Positions 1-6,115 of a DNA stretch of 7,317 nt are shown here, piece by piece. The notes beneath the pieces are model-generated. The model searched no databases and was not told where the DNA came from. It was given only the letters and a program-made list of their open reading frames with translations. The position numbers and the translations under genes were made by a program. The stretch comes from Planctomycetota bacterium (GTDB lineage: Bacteria > Planctomycetota > Planctomycetia > Planctomycetales > Planctomycetaceae). The DNA is taken from positions 1-7,317 of the forward strand of contig JAQBZS010000350.1 of the NCBI GenBank assembly GCA_027622115.1, given 5' to 3'. Each line of letters begins with the position of its first letter. Position 1 is the stretch's first letter.

Positions 1-10
1 CTCCGACCGA

Positions 11-1048
11 CTATTTCTTGCTCGGCCCCATTTTGCGGAACGGCCAATTCGGCGTTCCAGGCGGATCCACGGCGACCGGCGATTTCCCAAGGCCAAAATC
101 TTCGGGATGCAGATTTCGTTTCGCCCAAAACGTTTTGTCACGAATAAAGCCGTAAAAACTGGGATAAAACGGGTCCACGAACTCCACGTTGGCTGCTTCG
201 GGAACATCCAGCCCCGTCAGGTGATAGGCCGCATTGACGACGATTCGCCGAGCATCGTTGCTCACCAGATCAACCGACGCACCCATCGTGGTGCAGAAGG
301 CCTTGCCCTTGGCTCCGCTGGGAGACTTGTAGTCCCGCAACCAAGCCAGCGCCATCATGGGGTCGTTCTTCTTGTTCTTGACCGGCTTGGAAGCTGGATC
401 GAGCGTTTCGGTGACGGCGCCTCGCAGCAGGATGGTGGCATCGTCCGTGAGGTTCTTGACGGTGTAGACGTCGGATGGAGCGAAGACATCCTTCACGCCG
501 TTCAAGACCGGGTGCTTGGCATTCGCGGCTTCGATCACCCCGCGACAACCTTCTCGCTTGTGGCCGCCGTGATGTGCCACCCATTGCTCGCCCAGAATTT
601 GGCGACCGAAGAAACTCCACTTGCCCTGAAAGCCGTGCGTCGCGGTTCGCAGACCGATCACGGGTTTGCCGGCCGCTAAGTACGCAGCGAACGGCTTCAT
701 CTGATCATCCGAGGGCGTGCGGAAACGCGTGGCGACGATCATGAGGTCCGCGTCGTCCAGTGCTTCCAAGCCGGGCAGATTTCGTTGGTTGTTCGGGTCG
801 ATGTATCCCTTGTTTGGATCGAGCGAGAACAGCACCGTGCAGGTGAATCCATGCCGCTGGCTCAGAATCTTGCCCAGCATCGGAACAGCTTCTTCCGACC
901 GGTATTCCTCGTCACCGCTAATCAGCACGATCCGCTTGCCTTTTCCCGGACCGTCGCCGCCTTTGAAAACCAGGGATTCGGCGAACGAGGCCGACGCGGT
1001 CAGCACACAGGCTGCCAACGCCACGCAATGCAGCGATTGAATTCTCAT
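11..1048 (-). CDS. Secreted ThuA-like domain protein
   Basis: The 345-residue product starts with a Sec-type signal peptide (MRIQ, a hydrophobic stretch to about residue 20, then ASFA with likely cleavage near residue 23), so it should act outside the cytoplasm. The ThuA/class I glutamine amidotransferase-like fold begins near residue 38 (KRIVLISGDEEYRSEEA). It continues with a second beta-strand and turn (DADLMIVATRFRTP, about 100-112) and the elbow region VIGLRTATHGF (about 130-140), followed by HHGGHKREG (159-167). This arrangement is typical of the planctomycete ThuA-domain proteins. The family is named after trehalose utilisation, but the substrate of these secreted members is unknown. 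The ATG at 1048 is preceded by AAGGA at 1057-1061 with 8-nt spacing, which supports this start. The gene looks intact and ends with a TAG only 10 bases from the window edge. It is divergent from the lipoprotein gene at 1321. Confidence 0.9.
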   Translation of the reverse strand: MRIQSLHCVALAACVLTASASFAESLVFKGGDGPGKGKRIVLISGDEEYRSEEAVPMLGKILSQRHGFTCTVLFSLDPNKGYIDPNNQRNLPGLEALDDADLMIVATRFRTPSDDQMKPFAAYLAAGKPVIGLRTATHGFQGKWSFFGRQILGEQWVAHHGGHKREGCRGVIEAANAKHPVLNGVKDVFAPSDVYTVKNLTDDATILLRGAVTETLDPASKPVKNKKNDPMMALAWLRDYKSPSGAKGKAFCTTMGASVDLVSNDARRIVVNAAYHLTGLDVPEAANVEFVDPFYPSFYGFIRDKTFWAKRNLHPEDFGLGKSPVAVDPPGTPNWPFRKMGPSKK

Positions 1049-1060
1049 AGTGTCATTCCT

Positions 1061-1083
1061 TGATCAAGTTTTGTGGTCAAGTT
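1061..1083. promoter_or_regulatory. Near-perfect 13-bp-spaced direct repeat upstream of the ThuA-like gene
   Basis: TGATCAAGTT (1061-1070) and TGGTCAAGTT (1074-1083) differ at one position and lie one helical turn and a bit apart. The first copy is part of the perfect palindrome CTTGATCAAG (1059-1068). The site overlaps the 5' leader of the minus-strand ThuA-like gene, where an operator could sit. A minus-strand TTGACC (1075-1080) could be a -35 element, but I see no good -10 partner. The rest of the 1049-1320 gap shows no gene or terminator. Confidence 0.25.
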
Positions 1084-1320
1084 GTTTGTGATGCCGCTGA
1101 TTCTTGCGAATTCAATTCTGATCGGCCACTCGCCGCGAAGCCAATCTGATTGCTCGGGTGAATTCAGTTGCGCCGATGAAACCAAATCCACGATTTGCGG
1201 CGAATCCTCGCGGGCGAATTCCTCCACATCGCGAGCCCCCGTCCGAACCGGGCCTCGGACACGTCTTGCGGAACGGTGAGCGGTCGATATCGAAGGTGAT
1301 TCAATCCCGGGAGAACGCCG

Positions 1321-1929
1321 ATGTGGACCACCTTTCGAATGCTGGCGATTGCAGCGGCTCTGTTCGGTATGGGCTGCTCGAACAAGGACAAATCCGCCAA
1401 GTACATGAATTCCAAGGATCATCACTCGCCGGCGAGCGAGGAACGATTCGCGATGGCCCAGCACTTGGAAGCGGCGGGCGACCTTGAAATGGCCAAGCAG
1501 TTATACGCGATGGTGGTTGCGGACTATCCCGATCACCCAGTCGCCACGCGACGACTTGAAGCCGTGTTGATCGCAACCGGCGAATGGAACATACACGCTC
1601 CTCGCACTCCGCCAAGATTCAACGTCGTCGAGCGGTCGACACTCCAAGTGGCGTCGATTGAATCGCGAAGCGAGGTTGCGGTGAAGACGCAATTGGCCCC
1701 GACGACACGAACCGACCCAACGCCAACAGGCCTGGATCGCGGTTACGTGGGAATTGCATTGGCAAGTTCAGGTCCGGAAGCACCGCTCGGCGAGATCGAA
1801 GCCTCGCTGCGCGAATTCGAGCAATCTGAGTCGGCGACGCTGACACAACGCAACGTGCCGTCAATTTCGGCAACGGTTTCCATGGCAACTCCCGCGGAAC
1901 TGAGTGGTCATATCGAATTCGCGAATTGA
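1321..1929 (+). CDS. Putative lipoprotein with TPR-like helical pair
   Basis: The 202-residue protein has a lipoprotein-type N-terminus: MWTTFRMLAIAAALFGMGC, with Cys19 as the likely lipidated residue. The lipobox is not ideal, because Gly is at -3. Residues about 40-83 (EERFAMAQHLEAAGDLEMAKQLYAMVVADYP...) match the alpha-helical pattern of a tetratricopeptide repeat, with the Ala/Leu/Tyr and Pro spacing typical of planctomycete TPR lipoproteins. The rest is Ser/Thr/Pro-rich and probably disordered. It is likely anchored in a membrane and may bind a protein partner, but no partner is visible. The ATG at 1321 follows GGGAG (1309-1313) with 7-nt spacing. A second in-frame ATG at codon 7 would also keep the lipoprotein signal. 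The gene stands alone between the divergent ThuA-like gene and the rearranged region. Confidence 0.75.
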   Translation: MWTTFRMLAIAAALFGMGCSNKDKSAKYMNSKDHHSPASEERFAMAQHLEAAGDLEMAKQLYAMVVADYPDHPVATRRLEAVLIATGEWNIHAPRTPPRFNVVERSTLQVASIESRSEVAVKTQLAPTTRTDPTPTGLDRGYVGIALASSGPEAPLGEIEASLREFEQSESATLTQRNVPSISATVSMATPAELSGHIEFAN

Positions 1930-2015
1930 GCCAATCACCCGCCAAATTGAGCGAAAGCTGATCAGATCGGCGACTGCAAAAACTACTGCGGCGTGCGTCG
2001 AACGAGCCGAACCGT

Positions 2016-2065
2016 GGCTAGCGCCAAAACGGCTAATGCATAATCCGGGCTAGCGGCGTTAGCGC
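2016..2065. repeat. Imperfect inverted repeat (REP-like)
   Basis: GCTAGCGCC (2017-2025) and GGCGTTAGC (2055-2063) can pair over 9 positions with one G-T wobble. Between them is another GGGCTAGCGG (2047-2056) and the palindrome ATGCAT. The GCTAGCG core thus appears twice in one orientation and once inverted. This looks like a short extragenic palindromic element between the end of the lipoprotein gene and the pglZ-like fragment. There is no T-tract, so a classical terminator is unlikely. The bases 1930-2015 hold nothing else I can recognise. Confidence 0.4.
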
Positions 2066-2105
2066 AATGGCACCAGAGTTGTGGAATGGAGGGGGAAGGG
2101 GTCGG

Positions 2106-2264
2106 GTGGTTTCGTCGGTGCTGGATGCCGAAGTCCGCACGTGGGTGCGTCGACACGGCGTCGTGTTCTGGCTGGACCTCGACGGGCACTACTCGGACTT
2201 TGTCGAGCAGAAGATCGCGGAATGTCAGGCCGGTGCACTGCCGTTCGAGATTCACACGTTTCGT
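2106..2264 (+). pseudogene. pglZ: 5' fragment of BREX phosphatase gene pglZ (brxZ)
   Basis: The plus-strand frame from GTG 2106 reads MVSSVLDAEVRTWVRRHG, then VVFWLDLDGHYSDFVEQ and later LPFEIHTFR. This is the N-terminal signature of PglZ/BrxZ proteins of BREX systems: a first helix ending in a W..RHG-type turn, then VVxWLDxDGHYxxFV, then LPxxVxxFR. In the family FR is followed by a G-S-[FY]-L-E-L stretch. Here the match stops at FR (2259-2264), and the frame runs on to 2528 through the antisense of the pRiA4b-like gene. Only about 53 residues of a protein usually near 800 residues remain, and the alkaline-phosphatase domain is absent. A purine-rich block (2088-2101, ending AAGGGG) lies 4 nt before GTG 2106 and supports that start. 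GTG 2118 and ATG 2067 are in-frame alternatives. The family call rests on motif recognition only. Confidence 0.65.
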
Positions 2265-2418
2265 TGTTTTCTCGGCGTCGAACGCTTCAGCGTCAAACGA
2301 CCCTCGCCACTCCACGAAGTCGTCATGCTGTTCGTGCTTCGGATCGGCGATGGCTTCCAGGTATTCGACGTAGCCCCAAACGCCGCCAACGTCTTCCGGT
2401 GGGCAGATTCTCTCGCCT

Positions 2419-3231
2419 TCAATCAACATACAGAGGATACCGGCCGCCACTCTCGGCCTTCAGGCATCCTTCAAACACTACCTCGTGTTCCCAGCCGTCG
2501 CCAAAATCGTACTCGTACAGGAAGCTGAACCGTTTGCCGCACTTGGGCACGATCTCACTGATCTTCGTGATGGTCGGATCGACGCACTCGAAATCCTCGA
2601 AGCCGTCATCGATCAGTTCGGGATCACCGTAGCGTTTGCCATCAATCTCAATCAAACTGGTGAAGATGGCTGTTCGTCCAACCCATTGCAGTCTGGATGT
2701 GCTCGTGAAGCCTGTCGAGCGTGCATTTCTTGACCTGAATCCGCCGCCAATCGGAGGCTGTGACTCGTTGAGCGTGATCTTGAACTGGTAGAGCCGCTCT
2801 GAAGCGGGGATCGATCTGATGCCTTCGGATTCCTCAAGCGCCTTCGTGACGGCATTGACGACATGCTGCAGCGAGTTCCGTTTCATGCCATTTTCGGCAT
2901 GGTGTCGTGCGGCATTCGCCTTGTCTCGGATCGATTCGAGTTCTTTGGTCGTGAAGGAGATCGTGCGTGGGTTCTTCTGGTCGAGCTTGAGTCGGTCAGT
3001 GAATTCTGGAAGTAGGTCAGCGAGGACTTTGCGTTGTGCTGCGGTGAAAAGGACGTGTAGTGGCTCCACGCAGACGTGCTGCAAAATACCGATTCGACAC
3101 GGCGGCAGTTCAGAAGTCTCGGTTGAGCGGTAACCGAAGCCGCCCCAGGTGCCCGGGCGCGGACACCTTGGGACGCTCGTGGCAGAAACATTGTTATGGT
3201 CGGTTCTTGACGACCGACACGAGCGACGCAT
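2419..3231 (-). pseudogene. N-terminal and central part of pRiA4b ORF-3-like gene, frameshifted
   Basis: From about 3069 this frame reads PLHVLFTAAQRKVLADLLPE, then a helical region with GMKRNSLQHVV, then SERLYQFKITL, the start of the pRiA4b ORF-3-like domain. The expected PPIWRR motif is broken: PPI is in frame, then one T is missing near 2748/2749. The next 95 nt read correctly only in the neighbouring frame (WRRIQVKKCTLDRLHEHIQT, then AMGWTNSHLHQF). An extra G at 2653 restores the frame for EIDGKRYGDPELIDDGFEDF and YEYDFGDGWEHEVVFEGC. A third net +1 shift near 2433-2440 gives a premature TGA at 2419. The ATG at 3231 is doubtful: the 54 codons before GTG 3069 do not resemble the family, so the true start may be GTG 3069 or lost. 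It is either a decaying gene or the result of several sequencing indels. Confidence 0.7.
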
Positions 3232-3469
3232 TTACCGGAATTCCGTTGGCCGTTCGGCAATACTCCTCAAGTTGACTGTACCACTTGCGGTAACTGTCGG
3301 CATCTGCCACGACGACTGGGACGCAGAAGATTTCCACGACAATCGGCACCAAGAGGCGGACGACGCGGCCGAGAACGCGGATTACGAACGCCCGAAACGT
3401 GACATCGTGACCGCCTACCGGCGACACATCGACACTGTTAAAATGGACTTCATTGGCAAGAGCGCGCAC
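3194..3469 (-). CDS. Hypothetical small protein with one hydrophobic segment
   Basis: The 91-residue minus-strand ORF starts at GTG 3469. The open frame extends back without an ATG to the TAG at 3539-3541. It has a hydrophobic stretch at about residues 27-54 (FAVI-like: RAFVIRVLGRVVRLLVPIVV, then EIFCVPVVV), followed by a soluble tail, DADSYRKWYSQLEEYCRTAN. One transmembrane helix is plausible. I do not recognise a family. An equally open plus-strand frame (GTG 3149 to TAG 3508) lies opposite in the register where RNY codon bias is mirrored, so composition alone cannot decide which strand is coding. No clear ribosome binding site supports either. The tail with its Tyr/Trp/Cys residues makes the minus strand slightly better. 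Confidence 0.3.
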   Translation of the reverse strand: MRALANEVHFNSVDVSPVGGHDVTFRAFVIRVLGRVVRLLVPIVVEIFCVPVVVADADSYRKWYSQLEEYCRTANGIPVNASLVSVVKNRP

Positions 3470-3538
3470 CAGGCTATTGGGGTCGCGAGAACCATTTCGG
3501 TATCCTAGATTGAGTCGCGTGGGCGGGAATTGTCGAAG

Positions 3539-3694
3539 CTACTTCGTAGGCGCGGGCGTGGGCGTGGGTGCAACCAGTTTTCGAGTCCTCGCAGACTGGC
3601 CATTCTCGTAAGCTATTATGGCTTCCGCCAACGCCTGAAACTCCGGAGTCTTCAGGCACGCGTCGCAAGTGACTGCCCGTGGTTCTCCGGTCAA
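3539..3694 (-). CDS. Short CxxC protein or C-terminal gene fragment
   Basis: The minus-strand frame reads LTGEPRAVTCDACLKTPEF, then QALAEAIIAYENGQSARTRK and the Pro-rich end APTPTPAPTK before TAG at 3539-3541. It has 51 residues if it starts at TTG 3694. The frame stays open further upstream, without ATG or GTG, into the antisense of the topoisomerase-like ORF. The pattern LTxxPxxVTCxxCLxxPEF followed by an amphipathic helix resembles short zinc-knuckle-like proteins of phages and mobile elements, in which one Cys pair follows a D/E-P-x-x-V-T-C turn. No second Cys/His pair lies in the preserved part, so a metal site would need partner residues that are lost. The absence of a good start suggests a truncated gene whose 5' end was replaced at the junction near 3680-3715. 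Confidence 0.4.
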   Translation of the reverse strand: MTGEPRAVTCDACLKTPEFQALAEAIIAYENGQSARTRKLVAPTPTPAPTK

Positions 3695-4314
3695 TTGACG
3701 GCCAGAACCATTGGGAGCTGACGGACGCTGCGTTTGCAGACGAGATGCGATCCCGAGTCGCGAGAGGTGGCAATATTTTCGAGGCGAACGACATTCAGTT
3801 CCGTGACTACATGCACGGTTTTGCGAAAGGGTTCAAGCCGGCAAAAGACTTCCGGATGGCTGTGGCCAACGAGCACGCCCTGTCAGTGATCGAGTCAATG
3901 CCGGCACCAAACACGCCAGACGAGTGGAGGACCGCAGCCGCTGAGGTTTCGGCCAAGGTATCAGACAGGATCAACAACACACCCGAAGTCGCGTACGATT
4001 CATACATCCTCTCAACAAAGTGGGACCAATGGAACGCAAACCTACTCCGCAATGGCCACGACCCGGAAGGCTTGAAGCCCTCTTGGAAGAAGGACGACTC
4101 AACCCCTACCAAGGAATCGACGAAATCGAAGCCGAAGAAGGGCCCGACTGGTGGCAGTACGACGGGGAAGGCAACCCGATCGAAGAAGAAGACGACCCCG
4201 AAGACGACTGACGACCGGATGCAGTTCAGTCAGTTCGACGAATCGAAGCACGTCCGCGACGAACTCGACCGGATGCAGTTCAGTCAGTTCGACGAATCGA
4301 AGCACGTCCCGTGA
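3679..4314 (+). CDS. Topoisomerase IB-like C-terminal catalytic fragment with repeat tail
   Basis: Residues about 11-115 match the C-terminal catalytic domain of poxvirus/bacterial-type topoisomerase IB: WELTDAAFADEM, then GGNIFEAND, GFKPAKDFR and RINNTPEVAYDSYI. Arg59 in KDFR, Asn100 in NNTP and Tyr109 in DSYI are spaced 41 and 9 residues apart. In the vaccinia enzyme Arg223, His265 and Tyr274 are 42 and 9 apart, and bacterial members commonly have Asn at the His position. The upstream part holding the first catalytic Arg is missing, and the Gly-Lys motif appears here as Gly-Gln (residues 8-9), so strand-cleavage activity is doubtful. Residues 126-178 are Lys/Thr/Ser-rich. The end is DRMQFSQFDESKHV twice. 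A stop (3670-3672) lies just before GTG 3679 and there is no clear ribosome binding site, so this is probably a truncated gene. A FDESKHxRD-type motif occurs in some phage head-region proteins, which hints at phage ancestry. Confidence 0.6.
   Translation: MVLRSIDGQNHWELTDAAFADEMRSRVARGGNIFEANDIQFRDYMHGFAKGFKPAKDFRMAVANEHALSVIESMPAPNTPDEWRTAAAEVSAKVSDRINNTPEVAYDSYILSTKWDQWNANLLRNGHDPEGLKPSWKKDDSTPTKESTKSKPKKGPTGGSTTGKATRSKKKTTPKTTDDRMQFSQFDESKHVRDELDRMQFSQFDESKHVP
4212..4309 (+). repeat. Exact 44-bp direct repeat, 54-bp period
   Basis: Bases 4212-4255 and 4266-4309 are identical over 44 bp and separated by 10 bp. The period of 54 bp equals 18 codons, so the topoisomerase-like ORF stays open and encodes DRMQFSQFDESKHV twice. 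Identity at every third codon position argues for a recent tandem duplication rather than selection for a repeated peptide. Confidence 0.9.
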
Positions 4315-4748
4315 GCACATTATGCCGCGCATCTCGAGGAAAGATTATGAACAACGAAAGACTCAATGGCGAAACGCAAGACGATGACGGCTCCGGTCGA
4401 ACGCCTTGTTATCTGCGGCCCGTTGCACAAGGGAACGATCCAATAGGCGTGTCAGATGGCAATGGACGGGGATGCCACTCAGTATTGCCACATCATTTAG
4501 TGGCATAACTTTGAATTGTGCCGCGTGGCCACACGCGGTCATGAAGTAAAGGGGCAACACTGCTGAAGTACGTCGAGGCGACGAATCCCGCGACATCACC
4601 GCCGAACGTCCATCGCACTCGTTTGATCCACTCGCCGGATAACATCCATCGAGAATAACCTGCGTGACTTGGATGTTCGTCGAGCCGTGCAAACGTAGAC
4701 GCGTGTGTTTACCTTCGCCGTAGAAGCCAAGGCCACTGAGAGAATTCC
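4315..4748. other. Non-coding stretch upstream of brxE with two hairpins
   Basis: No convincing gene lies here. Two tiny ORFs (4322-4387 and 4366-4446) have no ribosome binding site. The first hairpin pairs ATGCCACT (4472-4479) with AGTGGCAT (4499-4506), with an alternative inner pairing TGCCAC (4486-4491) with GTGGCA (4500-4505). The second pairs CCGCGTG (4521-4527) with CACGCGG (4532-4538) across a GCCA loop. Neither has a T-tract. The region should hold the promoter and leader of the brxE operon, but no clear -35/-10 pair stands out. It may itself be an interspersed repeat, which only a genome search could show. Confidence 0.5.
4521..4538. repeat. GC-rich stem-loop, 7-bp stem and 4-nt loop
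   Basis: CCGCGTG-GCCA-CACGCGG forms a perfect 7-bp stem about 210 bp upstream of brxE. There is no following T-run on either strand, so it is not a standard intrinsic terminator. It could be a protein-binding palindrome or an RNA structure. Confidence 0.4.
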
Positions 4749-5321
4749 ATGGAAGTTGACGTAAACTCCGCAAATCTCGACCACCTTTTGACTGCTCAAT
4801 TCGCCCTCGCATGGGCGGGTGAAGGCGGGGACGCGCCTCGTCTGGGCTGGTGGCGAACCGAACTGTGCTGTGAAGACGGAGGCGAAGACCTTTTCAAGCG
4901 TCTACTACCCGGTTCCTTCGCATGGGCAACTTTGCAGGCTGTTCGCGAAACAGCTCGCCGTTCCGATACGGAATGCCGGGGAGACAACCACGACCCCGAT
5001 CGTCTGATCTCGCTGTATCGACTGGGATTCGTCCTTGATGGGCGGGCCGAGGAACGGCTCGCCGACCTGAAGCGGACCGCGAGATCACCGCAGGAAGCGC
5101 TGCCCGGACTCAAAGCGGTCATAGGCTCCGGATGGTCTCGCGATTCCTTCGAGAGTTGGGTGAAGTCGCACGGGACACCCAGCGTCGTCAAAGACCCGAT
5201 GGGTGTGCGTCTCCGAGGAGTGCCACCAGCGTCGTTCCAGGAAGTCGTGGACAATCTCGTCGCAGCCCATCGTCCATTCCCCGAGTCCTACCCGCTGCCG
5301 CATTACAGGATGGAATCATGA
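4749..5321 (+). CDS. brxE: BREX system protein BrxE
   Basis: The 190-residue product reads like BrxE, the small protein that marks type 6 BREX systems. It has LLTAQFALAWAGEG (13-26), RLGWWRTEL (31-39), GGEDLFKRLLPGSFAWATLQ (44-63), AVRETARR (64-71), the D-P-D-R-L...LYRLGF stretch (82-94) and ERLADLKR (102-109) with a following A-L-P. BREX blocks phage replication and methylates host DNA, but the biochemical role of BrxE is not known. The ATG at 4749 has a weak purine-rich block (GAGAGA, 4738-4743) upstream. Its TGA overlaps the brxA start in ATGA, so brxE is the first gene of a coupled operon. The reading frame looks intact. Identification is by motif memory and by its position directly before brxA and brxB, which is the type 6 order. 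Confidence 0.75.
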   Translation: MEVDVNSANLDHLLTAQFALAWAGEGGDAPRLGWWRTELCCEDGGEDLFKRLLPGSFAWATLQAVRETARRSDTECRGDNHDPDRLISLYRLGFVLDGRAEERLADLKRTARSPQEALPGLKAVIGSGWSRDSFESWVKSHGTPSVVKDPMGVRLRGVPPASFQEVVDNLVAAHRPFPESYPLPHYRMES

Positions 5322-6115
5322 GCGGCAGACCCGGCGAACAATCAACCATTCACACCCGGCTGTTGAAGTGCCCACTCGAAGTCGAGCATGCACGGGCATG
5401 GTGGCACAACTCTCAAGTTGCGACCGACGTCGGGAACACCGCCGTAGTGGAGCGTGCGTTCGAGGAGCGCTGGTTTGGGGCTCGCAGTCTTCCACGGGTT
5501 GAGGTGCTGATTACGAATTTCCGGGAACGATTCGATGCCATTCCCAATGCCATTTCCGTCCTGTCACAGTGGCGGGAGATCAATGTTCTGACGCGGGCGC
5601 TCATCTGCCACTGGCACCTGCAGTTCGCCGATCCGCTCTACCGGTCATTTGCAGGCGAGTTCCTTGTCGGCCGATTCCACGAAGGCCTTACGACGATTCG
5701 CCGTGACACGGCCACAAACTGGATCTCACAACAAACGGGCGAGCGCTGGAAGATGCCGACGCGGATTAAATTCGCCAGTCGACTGCTGGCCTGTGCCTGT
5801 TCTGCAGGATTGCTCAAGGCGGAGCGGGATCCGCGAACCATCCAGCAACCACGTGTTACCGATGACGCGTTGAGCTACCTGGTCCACTTGTTGCGAGAGT
5901 TCGACTTCGACGGGACGCTGCTCGACAATCCCTACCTGCGATCCGTCGGGCTTGCCGGCCGGGAACTCGAATCCCGGTTGCGGAATCTGCCATCTGTCCA
6001 GTTTCAGCGTCAGGGCGATGTCGTGGACATCCAGTGGCAGTTCGCTGATCTGGCAGAATGGGGAGCCTCAACGGTCAGCTCACAACCGTCTCTGGCAAAC
6101 TTGGAGGTCGCATGA
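5318..6115 (+). CDS. brxA: BREX system protein BrxA (DUF1819)
   Basis: The 265-residue protein matches the DUF1819/BrxA family of small, mostly helical proteins shown to bind DNA in other BREX systems. Recognisable parts are the N-terminal HTRLLKCPLEVEHARAWW (12-29), LITNFRERFDAIP (64-76), a long helical block with LICHWHLQFADPLYRSFAGE (95-114), then FLVGRFHEGL (115-124), and the late segment FASRLLACACSAGLLK (152-167), which fits a winged-helix-like DNA-binding part. The family is often mislabelled as a membrane protein, and I see no membrane segment. The start ATG 5318 overlaps the brxE stop by 4 bases (ATGA), and its own stop overlaps the brxB start in the same way. This supports ATG 5318 over the longer open frame upstream from 5132. 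The length is slightly above the usual 200-250 residues because of an extended Ser/Gln-containing C-terminus. It looks intact. Confidence 0.8.
   Translation: MSGRPGEQSTIHTRLLKCPLEVEHARAWWHNSQVATDVGNTAVVERAFEERWFGARSLPRVEVLITNFRERFDAIPNAISVLSQWREINVLTRALICHWHLQFADPLYRSFAGEFLVGRFHEGLTTIRRDTATNWISQQTGERWKMPTRIKFASRLLACACSAGLLKAERDPRTIQQPRVTDDALSYLVHLLREFDFDGTLLDNPYLRSVGLAGRELESRLRNLPSVQFQRQGDVVDIQWQFADLAEWGASTVSSQPSLANLEVA

Larger units (their letters stand above)
1983..2450 (-). pseudogene. C-terminal fragment of pRiA4b ORF-3-like gene
   Basis: This frame continues the pRiA4b ORF-3-like protein after a frameshift near 2433-2440. It reads LIEGERICPPEDVGGVWGY, then EYLEAIADPKHEQHDDFVEW and GSFDAEAFDAEKTTKRV. 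This is the usual family C-terminus: the ER..CPPED.GG..GY motif, the H..H/W block and the F-D-x-x-x-F-D tail. Family similarity ends near 2250-2262, exactly where the opposing pglZ fragment ends. The remaining codons down to the TAG at 1983 are the antisense of that fragment and of the REP-like repeat, so they are probably not part of the original protein. The family was first seen on a plasmid of Agrobacterium (Rhizobium) rhizogenes. Its function is unknown, and it is common in mobile and accessory DNA. Confidence 0.7.

Noticed and set aside
107..679. Plus-strand ORF of 190 codons opposite the ThuA-like gene
   Set aside because: It is the antisense shadow of an intact, well-recognised gene with signal peptide and ribosome binding site, and its translation has no protein-like motifs.
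1045..1464. Minus-strand ORF overlapping the lipoprotein start and the divergent gap
   Set aside because: Arg/Ser-rich translation typical of out-of-frame high-GC DNA, and it conflicts with the supported lipoprotein gene.
2652..2864. Minus-strand 70-codon ORF inside the pRiA4b-like gene
   Set aside because: It is the third, unused frame. The true out-of-frame segment (32 residues) lies in a different register and has no start of its own.
3145..3171. CCAGGTG...CACCTTGG inverted repeat as a terminator
   Set aside because: The stem is short and imperfect with no T-tract, inside a region of uncertain coding.
4395..4430. Minus-strand GATAACAAGGCG...GACCGGAGCC, resembling the left half of an integron attC site
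   Set aside because: No complementary right half with a GTTRRRY core was found within a normal attC length on that strand, so an integron site is not supported.
4366..4446. 26-codon ORF beginning MAKRKTMTAPVERLVICGPL, and a 21-codon ORF at 4322-4387 beginning MPRISRKDYEQRK
   Set aside because: Both look mildly protein-like, but they have no ribosome binding site, overlap each other and match nothing I recognise.
5132..5317. Upstream extension of the brxA frame inside brxE
   Set aside because: The open frame is a by-product of brxE coding. The ATGA overlap at 5318 gives a family-like start and normal length.
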